A stretch of 53,944 bases of DNA, from positions 1 to 53,944 of the IMG/VR virus record IMGVR_UViG_3300032144_000013; one strand, 5' to 3'. Origin of the DNA: a virus. Below, one piece after another: positions 46,832-53,944 of this stretch (position 1 is its first letter; every line of letters starts with the position of its first letter). The notes under the pieces were generated by a model. It saw only the letters and a list, made by a program, of their open reading frames with translations, had not been told where the DNA came from and ran no database searches. A program made the position numbers and the translations under genes.

Positions 46832-46861
46832 ATCTAAGAACAGGTCTGTATCACTTTGCAA
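46832..46861 (-). promoter_or_regulatory. candidate promoter for the capsid operon
   Basis: TTGCAA (46856-46861) and TTAGAT (46832-46837) on the minus strand are 18 bases apart. It lies just beyond the HTH gene end and 200 bases before the capsid ATG. The -35 matches the other candidate promoters of the window. Not verified. Confidence 0.45.
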
Positions 46862-47000
46862 TACCCGTTGTCGAGATTTTTTGAACTGTGGTTGGAGAGA
46901 CCCCGTACCGCCGCGCCGTGTCGCGCACGGAGGAATGCACCAGTGCCCGGAGGATCCGCTCGCGGTCTCGCTCGTCAATCGCGCGGCCCGGTGTCGCCAT
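46851..47000 (-). CDS. small HTH protein
   Basis: A 49-aa protein from the ATG at 46998-47000: RAIDERDRERILRALVHSSV and RDTARRYGVSPTTVQKI form a homeodomain-like/transposase-type HTH. Sited just before the candidate capsid promoter, it may regulate late genes. It overlaps the upstream gene by 26 bases. Confidence 0.62.
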   Translation of the reverse strand: MATPGRAIDERDRERILRALVHSSVRDTARRYGVSPTTVQKISTTGIAK

Positions 47001-47394
47001 CTTCGATCTCCAGTTCTGCCGCCACGGCAACCGCGACTTCCAGTTCCGGTGCGACTTCCTCACAAACGACTTCGGCGACAGGCACCGCACCGTCGAATCC
47101 CGGAACGATCTTGTCGGCTGTCAGCGCCAGCGCCTGAGTGCCCAGCCAGTCGTTGACGTGCCCAACCGCGTTCCGCTCGCGTTCGGAGAATGAATCGCCA
47201 CGACTGAACCGAAGCCGCAGCGCCACGTCGTCGGCCGCTGTATCTCCCATTGCCGCGCGAACGTATTCCACAACGCCAGCGTGCCACTCTTCGGCCACTG
47301 AGAAGTCGCCGAATGATGCCTGACCGCCTCCGCAGGCCGCGTCACCATCGCGTGCCAGCGCCAGCAACCCGTCGCGCACTTCCTGAACAGTCAT
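46975..47394 (-). CDS. hypothetical acidic protein
   Basis: A 139-aa protein with Val/Ala/Glu-rich end (VAEVVCEEVAPELEVAVAVA) and a helical start (MTVQEVRDGLLALARDGDAA). The last third is low in complexity. Placed between epimerase and HTH genes. No family recognised. Confidence 0.55.
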   Translation of the reverse strand: MTVQEVRDGLLALARDGDAACGGGQASFGDFSVAEEWHAGVVEYVRAAMGDTAADDVALRLRFSRGDSFSERERNAVGHVNDWLGTQALALTADKIVPGFDGAVPVAEVVCEEVAPELEVAVAVAAELEIEDGDTGPRD

Positions 47395-48446
47395 GCCACC
47401 TCCCTTTGCTGTTGTGCTTCGACGATCTCCGCGACCGTCTGTTCCAATGAATACTCCTGCCGCCAGTTCGGATAAGCCGCCTCAAACTTCCGCGTGTCCG
47501 TGATCCACCATTTGTGGTCGCCCATGCGCGGCTCTGCGACGTGCTCCAGAGTCATCTTCCGACCCGACAGCCGCTCCGCCATCGCAATCGCCTCCAGCAC
47601 GCTACAGGACCGCTCAGGACCGCCGCCGATGTTGTAGACCGCTCCCGGCGTCGGGTTGTTCACGTACTCCACGAACGCCCGCACGAGGTCGCTGGCGTGG
47701 ATGTTGTCGCGCACCTGCTTCCCGCCGTAGCCGATGACCTTGTACTGCGTCCCGTTCACGACGCACTTGCACAGGTACGACAGGAACCCGTGTTGCTCGA
47801 CGCCCGCGTGTCCCGGTCCCGTCAGGCACCCGCCCCGGAAACAGACGGTGTTCATGCCGAAGTAGCGGCCGTACTCCTGCACGTAGACGTCTGCGGCGAG
47901 TTTTGAGCAGCCGAATAGGGAATGGGTGCACTGGTCGATAGGTGTCAACTCGTCGAAGCCATGTGGAAACGATGGCACGTCAAATCGCGTCTCGTGGACA
48001 TGCATCGCTAACTGGTTCGGCCAGTCGCCGTAGACCTTGTTCGTGGAGCAGTGGACGAACGCTGCATGAGGGCACCATGCGCGCGTCATTTCCAGCATGT
48101 TCAGCGTGCCAGTCGCGTTTACGTGGAAGTCTGCGGTTGGGGCCGTGGCCGCCCAGTCATGCGAAGGTTGCGCCGCCGTGTGAATCACAGCCTCTATTTG
48201 GTCTCCATATCCCGCGAACATGTGCGAGTAACGGTCCGGTTCCCTTATGTCCGCTTGCACATGCCAATATCCGGGGCACAATCCGTGAAGGACTGCGGAG
48301 GTGTTGTCCGTGCACCCGCCCTCCCCGAAGAATTGGCGGCGACAGTTGTTGTCAATCCCGACAACGCGATACCCCAGCGCCGCGAACTGCCGCACCGCTT
48401 CCGATCCCACAAGCCCGGCGCTGCCGGTGACGATGACGGTTTTCAT
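47391..48446 (-). CDS. NAD-dependent sugar-nucleotide epimerase/dehydratase
   Basis: A 351-aa protein from the ATG at 48444-48446. MKTVIVTGSAGLVGSEAVRQ has the GxxGxxG NAD-binding loop; HTAAQPSHDWAAT, HCSTNKVYGD and HSLFGCSKLAADVYVQEYG cover the catalytic part with Lys in FGCSK, the Tyr position being Phe as in the CDP-tyvelose/paratose-epimerase-like group I recall. It likely makes a nucleotide sugar for the glycosyltransferases downstream. It stands within the head operon. Confidence 0.82.
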   Translation of the reverse strand: MKTVIVTGSAGLVGSEAVRQFAALGYRVVGIDNNCRRQFFGEGGCTDNTSAVLHGLCPGYWHVQADIREPDRYSHMFAGYGDQIEAVIHTAAQPSHDWAATAPTADFHVNATGTLNMLEMTRAWCPHAAFVHCSTNKVYGDWPNQLAMHVHETRFDVPSFPHGFDELTPIDQCTHSLFGCSKLAADVYVQEYGRYFGMNTVCFRGGCLTGPGHAGVEQHGFLSYLCKCVVNGTQYKVIGYGGKQVRDNIHASDLVRAFVEYVNNPTPGAVYNIGGGPERSCSVLEAIAMAERLSGRKMTLEHVAEPRMGDHKWWITDTRKFEAAYPNWRQEYSLEQTVAEIVEAQQQREVA

Positions 48447-48661
48447 GCTCGCTGTGCTCCGCAACCACGACAACGACCGTTCTCTGGTTCGCCACTGCTG
48501 CCGCAGAACAAGCAATCTCCGGACGGCTGCACCGGTGCGTTTCTGTCGTTCAGAATCACCACGCGACACCCGGTGCCGCTGTACGTGGCTTCCCATTCCC
48601 TCCGCAGTCTGTCGCGTGCTTCTCGCGACATTGGCGGCAGCGTCGGAACCGGCATCCCCAT
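48443..48661 (-). CDS. small zinc-finger protein
   Basis: A 72-aa protein with GAGGG upstream. CLFCGSSG and CRGCGAQ at the end give a four-Cys ribbon. A polar N-terminus. Overlaps the epimerase gene by four bases. It may be an adaptor or a regulatory protein. Confidence 0.6.
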   Translation of the reverse strand: MGMPVPTLPPMSREARDRLRREWEATYSGTGCRVVILNDRNAPVQPSGDCLFCGSSGEPENGRCRGCGAQRA

Positions 48662-48700
48662 CGCTGTTCCCTCAAACCGTGCCTTCTTTAACTTCGGCTG

Positions 48701-48919
48701 TCATGTCGCCTCGCCTGGAAGTCCGATTTCCAACGAGTTGTCGTCGAACCGTTGGCTCCACTCGCCGCACCACTCATGCGGTTCCGTGCGCGCCCAACGA
48801 TCGTGATCCAGATCCGGGTTCGGTGGATGAGGGGCGTTTCTCTTGCAATAACCCCATTGGCATGTGTCAGATCCATGCCTCTCCCACCACCTACAAACCT
48901 TGCACGTTCCGTTCACCAC
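48701..48919 (-). CDS. small Cys-rich protein
   Basis: A 72-aa protein from GTG 48917-48919 with the AGTGAGGTTTTT leader seen in the early genes. CKVCRWW, CQWGYCKRN and WCGEW give four or five Cys. A metal site is likely. Position between protease and zinc protein genes. No family recognised. Confidence 0.58.
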   Translation of the reverse strand: MVNGTCKVCRWWERHGSDTCQWGYCKRNAPHPPNPDLDHDRWARTEPHEWCGEWSQRFDDNSLEIGLPGEAT

Positions 48920-48926
48920 AAAAACC

Positions 48927-49667
48927 TCACTCCGCAGGCGTGAACATCTCCCGACGCGAACGGATACGCTCCGCACGCGCTGCCTCACTTCGGCACAACC
49001 GCTGCTCCGCTTCCTTCCACAACGCAGTCACCGGCTGAGTCATCGACGCCTTCGCCGATGTTCGGCCGGTCACAACCTCGTCCACGAACTTCGCCGACAG
49101 CGCTTCCTTCGCCGTGAAAATCGTCCCATCAACCTTGCCCTTCATCCATGCCTTGATTGCGTCCATCGACTTGCCGGTTTTCGACTTGTAGGTCTTCGCA
49201 ATCGCCTCATCGATCTTGCCAAGCCAGTCCCGCGCCTCTTCCATGATGTCCACGTTCCCCACCGCAATGAGACTGGCGCGGTGGATGAACAGGTTCGCGT
49301 TCTCGTACATCTGCACCGGTGCCCCGGCCATTGCGATAATCGACGCTGCAGATCCTGCCATGCCCTCGATGATGGTCGTAATCGCCCCATCGTGAGCCAA
49401 CAGGGCGTTGTGGATCGTGATTCCGTCGTACGCCAGCCCGCCAGGCGAGTTGATCCGCACGTTGACGGCTCGCCCCTTGTTCTCGCGCAGGAACTGGCCC
49501 ACGCTCCGCGCGTCCATCGCCTCGTACGGGTTTCCGACTTCGCCGTACAGAACGATCTCGGCAGGATCATCGCCCTTCGCATTCCGCACGCCGACGCGGA
49601 ACGATGACGAACTGGCCGACTCCTGAGCCTTCGCGGACAGGAGAACCTCAATGAGCTGTGGCATCAC
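48927..49667 (-). CDS. ClpP-type (S14) head maturation protease
   Basis: A 246-aa protein. RINSPGGLAYDGITIHNALL is the core of ClpP-like proteases. Ser106 in GMAGSAASI and His129 in LFIHRASL are the catalytic pair. A charged C-terminal extension of about 60 residues probably binds the portal or capsid. It follows the portal gene directly. It should cleave the capsid scaffold. Confidence 0.87.
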   Translation of the reverse strand: MMPQLIEVLLSAKAQESASSSSFRVGVRNAKGDDPAEIVLYGEVGNPYEAMDARSVGQFLRENKGRAVNVRINSPGGLAYDGITIHNALLAHDGAITTIIEGMAGSAASIIAMAGAPVQMYENANLFIHRASLIAVGNVDIMEEARDWLGKIDEAIAKTYKSKTGKSMDAIKAWMKGKVDGTIFTAKEALSAKFVDEVVTGRTSAKASMTQPVTALWKEAEQRLCRSEAARAERIRSRREMFTPAE

Positions 49668-51694
49668 GTTCCTTTCTGCTGTTGACGTTCCTCGAACAGC
49701 CGCACGCCGCGCTCAACCATGTCGTTCGCCAGATTCGTCGAACGCTCGGTCCACTGGCTCTTGCGGTAGATGTGCACGAACTCGCGCAACTTGTCGTGGT
49801 AGTTGTCCGCCGCATGACCGTCCAATGACTTCAGATCACGCACGGAATCGCCTGAATACCGCTGCGAGGCCCATTCCAGGTCCAGAATGATGCCACACGC
49901 CTCGGATTCAGGCTGATATTCGCCCAGATTGGTGACGAAATAGCGGTTAAACCGGGCGTAGAACTCGGCTCGCGACTGCACCCATTCGGCAGGCTTCTCG
50001 GTCGCCTTGTCGAGCCACTTCCATTCCCAGTCAGAGAGTTTGTCGATCTCGCGCTTCAGCGCCTTCGCAAACACGCGCCGCGTGACTTCTCGCTCGGCTG
50101 CAACTGCAGCGTCCGCTTTCGCCTGTTCCGCCTCGAAAATCGCCCTTTCAGCCGCCAAACGCTCGATTTCCGCTGTATCACGGGCGTTTTCAGCATCTGC
50201 GCGGTGTCGCTGAAGTATCTCCTCCAGCGCATGCCCGTAAGTCGCAACGTCCTTCTCGCGCTGCTGTCGATCGAACTCCGCCCGCGCCGTCTCGCGCGCC
50301 TCTGCCGTCGCGTCGCGCAACAGCACCTTGTCCATGAACTCCCGCTGCTGATTGCGGATTTCCACCAGTGCAGCGGCTGTTTTCTCGTCTGGAGCACTGT
50401 TTTGCTGCGGAGTCGGCGGTGGAGCGGTCAACTTGTCGATCTGCGCCTGCGCCATCTCGCCGATCTTGTCCAGCGGCATGAGGTTGTTCGCCGGCACGAA
50501 GTATTGGTCGCCGCCCGGGATCGGGTTCATGTCCTCCATAGCGCGGATGTCGTTCGGCGATGCGGCGCCCATGTTGAACAGCACCTGATAGAACACGCCG
50601 CGCGCCGCAGAATCGCCCCGCAACAGCCCCATGACGTTGAATTTGAACCGATATCGCTTCCGCTCCTCTTCCGTCAGGAGCTGGCGGTACATCGCCTTCT
50701 CCCATCGGACGATCCACGGCAGCATCGTGTGCACGACGAACGAAATCGCCTCAGACTCGATGTTCGCCCACGTCGCCCGGCTCAGGTCGCCGATCATGTG
50801 CGGCGGGACTTTGTAGAGCCGCGCGATCTCGTTGACGCTGAACTGCCGCGCCTCCAGCAACTGCGCCGCCTCCGGCGCGAACGTCAGGTCCACCGGTTCC
50901 ATGCCGTCTTCGAGGATCAGCGTCTTGTAGTGGTTGTGTGCGCCGCCGTAGACCCGCTGCCACTGGTCCCGCAGCCGTTCCGCTGCCTCTTTTCCGACAG
51001 TCTTCGGGTGCTTCAGCGCCAGATTCGACACCGCTCCATTGCGGAAGAACGCTCCTGCATGCCGATCGGTCGCAATCGCGATTCCCAACGACTCAGCGCC
51101 CGCTACGGGGATCGGAACGCCAGTGATCCCGTTGCGCGACAGCACTCCCGTCACGTTGAGCATGTCGCTGGCCGGGATCGCCGACTCAGTCCCGTCGTCG
51201 TTCTTCGCGTAGTAGACGATCTCGCCCGGCTGTCCGACCTGGATATGCCGCCATTGCGACGGATTCACCGGGTTCCGCTCGATGTTGCACACCGGAATCC
51301 GGCTCGTGTGAATCGGCCACAGTGCAACGATCGACCCCGAGGTGTCGCGCTGAATCTCCGCGTAACCGTTCCCCCAGTTCACCTGCCGGTCCGACTGCGT
51401 ATCGAGCCACGAAACGATGTCCTGCTCAGGATTCGGGATGTCGTGCACAACCGGATAGAGCGGGTGATCGGTCGCTTTCCGCGTTGTCCTGTCGTCCACC
51501 TGCTCCAGCAGCATTAACGGCAGGCTCGCCAGTCCTTCTGTGATGACCCGAGTCGCCGCCATCGCTGCCGAGTAGGTCAGCGCCGTCTCCTGCGACACGC
51601 GCACGCCCGCCGACGTCGGAGCCGTGCCCAGCATCGGCCACCAGCTCGACTCAGACTTCATGTCCCAATTCGCCGTCGGCGCAAAGAACTTCAC
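49664..51694 (-). CDS. portal protein with long C-terminal coiled-coil extension
   Basis: A 676-aa protein from GTG 51692-51694. Residues 1-400 carry portal features (ETALTYSAAMAATRVITEGL; ADMLNVTGVLSRNG- and VNEIARLYKVPPHMIGDLS-like segments). Residues 400-560 are charged heptads (ARAEFDRQQREKDVATYGHA; AAERAIFEAEQAKADAAVAA) and the last 110 residues form another domain. HK97-type portals are near 400 aa, so this extension is large, perhaps a fused scaffold or internal head protein. Confidence 0.82.
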   Translation of the reverse strand: MKFFAPTANWDMKSESSWWPMLGTAPTSAGVRVSQETALTYSAAMAATRVITEGLASLPLMLLEQVDDRTTRKATDHPLYPVVHDIPNPEQDIVSWLDTQSDRQVNWGNGYAEIQRDTSGSIVALWPIHTSRIPVCNIERNPVNPSQWRHIQVGQPGEIVYYAKNDDGTESAIPASDMLNVTGVLSRNGITGVPIPVAGAESLGIAIATDRHAGAFFRNGAVSNLALKHPKTVGKEAAERLRDQWQRVYGGAHNHYKTLILEDGMEPVDLTFAPEAAQLLEARQFSVNEIARLYKVPPHMIGDLSRATWANIESEAISFVVHTMLPWIVRWEKAMYRQLLTEEERKRYRFKFNVMGLLRGDSAARGVFYQVLFNMGAASPNDIRAMEDMNPIPGGDQYFVPANNLMPLDKIGEMAQAQIDKLTAPPPTPQQNSAPDEKTAAALVEIRNQQREFMDKVLLRDATAEARETARAEFDRQQREKDVATYGHALEEILQRHRADAENARDTAEIERLAAERAIFEAEQAKADAAVAAEREVTRRVFAKALKREIDKLSDWEWKWLDKATEKPAEWVQSRAEFYARFNRYFVTNLGEYQPESEACGIILDLEWASQRYSGDSVRDLKSLDGHAADNYHDKLREFVHIYRKSQWTERSTNLANDMVERGVRLFEERQQQKGT

Positions 51695-51870
51695 GATTGC
51701 GGCCCCTTCGGTTTACGAAACAGACTCACCAGCGGGATCAGAGCCGCAAACGCACCAAGCGACAGCAATCCCGCCGGCGGATAAATCCACGCACACCCCG
51801 CCGACACGGACACCGCACCGGCCGCATACAGGCAATCCTCGGCGTCGAACATCTCACTGAGCCGCTTCAT
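51691..51870 (-). CDS. 59-aa membrane protein between large terminase and portal
   Basis: ATG 51868-51870 overlaps the large-terminase stop (ATGA) and the TGA overlaps the portal GTG (GTGA). The product has a charged N-terminus, then two hydrophobic parts (AAGAVSVSAGCAWIY; GLLSLGAFAALIPLVSLF) and a basic tail. The coupling strongly supports translation. Function unknown. Confidence 0.65.
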   Translation of the reverse strand: MKRLSEMFDAEDCLYAAGAVSVSAGCAWIYPPAGLLSLGAFAALIPLVSLFRKPKGPQS

Positions 51871-53483
51871 CAGCCAATCTCCAGAAAACCGCGATTCTCT
51901 CGGTCGTAGACGGATGCGGATGGCTCCGAAACATCCGACGCGCTCACCGCCATAATCAACGCCACCACACCGTCAATCTTCTCCAGAGACCTCTCCCGCG
52001 CCGGCCGCGTCCGCATGAACGCATCCGTCACACCAACCGCGTTCTGCACGTTCCAGTTGAGCACCGGGTGCCCGTTGTGCTTGATGTCCTGATTTCCCAC
52101 CATCGCCTGCAGCTTCTTGGTCGGTGACGCCATCGCGAACGCCTGCTGCGAATGCTTCAGCATCGTCAGCCCATAGTTCGACAGACGCTCGTACAGCCCC
52201 GACGCCTGCGCCCGGTCGAACGCGATGGTTCGGATGTCGTACATCGCCGCCAGGGATTCGAGCTTTTCTCCAATCGCCCGCTGCGAAATGAAGTCCCCGT
52301 CCGTCGGCTCGATGAACCCGCCGTCGAGCCACGTCTGGTAGGCAATGCCGTCCTGCGCCTGCCGCTTCGCCACGTTCTCAATCGGGCACCAGAACCACGC
52401 CAACGTCCGCTTGGACTCAGGGAAGAACAGCACGAACGCTGAAAAGTCCTTCTCCGTCGCCAAGTCCAGCCCGCCGAAGCATTCTTGCCCCAACAGGTCA
52501 TCCGGGTCGTACGCCTCATGGCAGGCATCCCAGAGCGGCATCGGAATCAGCCGGTTCGCGTGCGCCGTCTGCATGCACAGGTGCAGCCGCTTGAATCCGA
52601 TCTCCTCAGTCGGGTTGACCTTCGCCTTCTCGCACTCCCGCGCCAGATAGTTCTCGTCAACGGAGATCCCGTAGTTCGGGTTCGCCGCCTTCCACGTCTC
52701 CGGGTCAGTCCAGTCGGCGTCCTTCGGAGCCTCGTAAATCACAGGCAGGAATCCGGCATCGCATGCGCCGCCGTCCCGCACCTGATGCGCGTACTTGTAC
52801 TTCGTGTTGCAGACGCTTTCCCGGATGTAATCGGCCGTCGTGATGTAGACGATCAGCGGCTGCAGACCCTTCACCGCTGTACCAGTCGTCAGCGCTTCCA
52901 CGAGGTTCGCGTTCCGGTGCGCGTGCAGCTCGTCGATGATGGCAAAACACGGCCGCGAACCATGCTGAGCGCCGGCATCAGACGACGTGCTGCGGTAGAA
53001 CCCGCCCATGTCGTCCACTCGCTCGATGACCTTCGACGACGGAACAATCCGCGTCAGTTCGGCCATCTCCTCGTTCGCCTTAATCATCCGGCAGGCGTCC
53101 TTGAAGATGAGCGCCGCCTGCTCCCGAGTCGAAGCCGCAGAGAAGTATTGCCCGCCCGGTGTCGGCCGCATGAACATCTCCAGCAACAGCAGCCCCGCAG
53201 CACAACTGGTCTTGCCGTTTTTTCGCGGCAAATAGATGAACGCCTCCCGGTATCGCCGCCGCCCGGCCGCCGTCTCCCAGCCGTAGAGGTTCCCGACGAT
53301 CGCCTGCTGCCACGGCTGCAACTCGAACGGTTGCCCAGCGCGCTCGCCGTCCGGGAACGTCAGCATGTCGCGGAAGAACCCGACGGCATCCTCTGCCCGC
53401 GCAGCGTCGAACTCCCACCCGTCGGCGTCGCGCCACGGGTCATAGCCGGGAATCAGAGTTCGGCAGGCTTCTTCGACGGTCAT
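51870..53483 (-). CDS. terL: large terminase subunit
   Basis: A 537-aa protein from the ATG at 53481-53483. Walker A PRKNGKT at 86-92, Walker B FAIIDE at 180-185, coupling HAHRNANLVEALTTGT, and a nuclease beginning GGLDLATEKDFSAF with Asp340. This is the HK97-type packaging motor and DNA cutter. It overlaps the small subunit gene by four bases. Length is normal. Confidence 0.92.
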   Translation of the reverse strand: MTVEEACRTLIPGYDPWRDADGWEFDAARAEDAVGFFRDMLTFPDGERAGQPFELQPWQQAIVGNLYGWETAAGRRRYREAFIYLPRKNGKTSCAAGLLLLEMFMRPTPGGQYFSAASTREQAALIFKDACRMIKANEEMAELTRIVPSSKVIERVDDMGGFYRSTSSDAGAQHGSRPCFAIIDELHAHRNANLVEALTTGTAVKGLQPLIVYITTADYIRESVCNTKYKYAHQVRDGGACDAGFLPVIYEAPKDADWTDPETWKAANPNYGISVDENYLARECEKAKVNPTEEIGFKRLHLCMQTAHANRLIPMPLWDACHEAYDPDDLLGQECFGGLDLATEKDFSAFVLFFPESKRTLAWFWCPIENVAKRQAQDGIAYQTWLDGGFIEPTDGDFISQRAIGEKLESLAAMYDIRTIAFDRAQASGLYERLSNYGLTMLKHSQQAFAMASPTKKLQAMVGNQDIKHNGHPVLNWNVQNAVGVTDAFMRTRPARERSLEKIDGVVALIMAVSASDVSEPSASVYDRENRGFLEIG

Positions 53484-53908
53484 GCTCGCTTGATGTACCC
53501 CTTCCGGTTCTTCGGCAGGCCTGGCTCTGTCCGCACCGAGGTCTTGCTTGCCGGCGTCAGGCCGAACTCCCGAGCCACCTTCATGAAGTCGTCGAACGCT
53601 TCCTTGCACTGCTTCCACAGCGGGTCGTCGATGTCCCGCAACCGGCACTCTGTGACCAGCGTCTGGTACCGCTGCCATCGCTCACACAGCGCCGCAAGAC
53701 TCTCCTGCCATGCCGGCGACAGGATCCCCTGATTCCGTAGCCGGTCCACCTGCCGGTCCCACAACGCGGAGCCGTACTCGCCGAGATTGGCAGGCTTGAC
53801 CGGATCGCCAGGCACGATTGCAACCTCGCCCTTCCGCTCGGACGTGTGATGCGAACCCTGCAGCCGCAAGACCTCCAGCGGTCTCGGTGGTCGCCCTTTA
53901 CCGGCCAT
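53480..53908 (-). CDS. terS: small terminase subunit (P27 family)
   Basis: A 142-aa protein, GGAGGG upstream. MAGKGRPPRPLEVLRLQGSH and PGDPVKPANLGEYGSALWDR, then RLRNQGILSPAWQESLAALC match P27-type TerS. It recognises phage DNA for packaging. Beyond the start only 36 bases remain; they show the ribosome site and no stop in the frame that would join the HNH gene across a circle. Confidence 0.85.
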   Translation of the reverse strand: MAGKGRPPRPLEVLRLQGSHHTSERKGEVAIVPGDPVKPANLGEYGSALWDRQVDRLRNQGILSPAWQESLAALCERWQRYQTLVTECRLRDIDDPLWKQCKEAFDDFMKVAREFGLTPASKTSVRTEPGLPKNRKGYIKRA

Positions 53909-53944
53909 GTGAACCCTCCAGAATCGGGAGAATTCGCGCGAGCT

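Noticed and set aside
46649-46837. Plus-strand open frame in the capsid leader
   Set aside because: Short, basic, no ribosome site; the stretch is better explained as leader with hairpin and promoter.
50204-51517. 437-codon plus-strand frame opposite the portal gene
   Set aside because: Arg/Leu/His-rich antisense artefact of a GC-rich coding region.
1-53944. CRISPR array
   Set aside because: No regularly spaced repeats with unique spacers were seen; the only direct repeat set is the iteron-like one at 23984-24075.
1-53944. Terminal direct repeats
   Set aside because: The first and last tens of bases share no obvious repeat.

Overview
The window reads as most or all of the genome of a temperate, tailed double-stranded DNA bacteriophage with a HK97-type head and a long (siphovirus-like) tail. 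Nearly every gene lies on the minus strand, tightly packed with ATGA/GTGA/TAATG start-stop overlaps. Only three genes sit on the plus strand: a ribbon-helix-helix regulator, a tyrosine integrase and a pseudopilin-like gene. The host is not stated by the sequence. Several features would fit a planctomycete: twin-arginine leaders of the MNRRxxxKAA type, a type II secretion-style pseudopilin with a D-x-WG motif, and an extracellular Cys-rich repeat protein. That host call is inference.

Reading in the direction of transcription from the right end: small terminase (P27 type), large terminase, a small membrane protein, portal with a long C-terminal extension, ClpP-type head protease, two small zinc proteins, a sugar-nucleotide epimerase, a hypothetical gene, a small HTH protein, a candidate promoter and hairpin, major capsid protein, two head genes, a methyltransferase-glycosyltransferase fusion, head-tail connector and adaptor, a glycosyltransferase, a zinc ribbon, a HK97 gp10-like protein, tail completion and tail tube proteins, the tail chaperone pair G/GT with a classic A AAA AAC slippery heptamer, tape measure, and distal tail and Cys-rich receptor-type proteins (53.9 to 34.6 kb). 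A thioredoxin/TlpA-like protein follows, convergent with the plus-strand pseudopilin gene and the integrase (33.8 to 31.6 kb).

The 31.4 to 12.2 kb part is the control, replication and early region. It holds tRNA-Val(UAC), an excisionase-type HTH gene flanked by repeated TTGCAA-type sites, an HNH-AP2 protein, a degenerate tRNA-like gene, a csrA homologue behind a terminator, a LexA-type HTH, a RecE-like PD-(D/E)xK exonuclease, an ERF annealase, a replication-initiator-like protein with iteron-like repeats inside its gene, an S24-like protein, a RHH regulator with a palindromic operator and a strong divergent promoter, RusA, a DNA methyltransferase, and about twenty small unknown genes with recurring ribosome-binding leaders. 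The 12.1 to 1 kb part begins after a strong hairpin terminator. It carries small membrane proteins, a papain-like cysteine protease, secreted proteins including thioredoxin-like ones, tail-fibre-like proteins, two tiny twin-arginine-leader proteins and a group of HNH endonucleases. The last HNH gene runs off the left edge, and it would lie next to the small terminase gene if the molecule is circular.

The three most unusual aspects are: (1) sugar-nucleotide, glycosyltransferase and methyltransferase genes interleaved with head genes, suggesting a virion glycosylation module; (2) a papain-like protease and secreted proteins where a peptidoglycan endolysin might be expected, with no classical endolysin recognised; (3) a phage-borne pseudopilin, csrA and Tat-leader proteins that may alter the lysogen.
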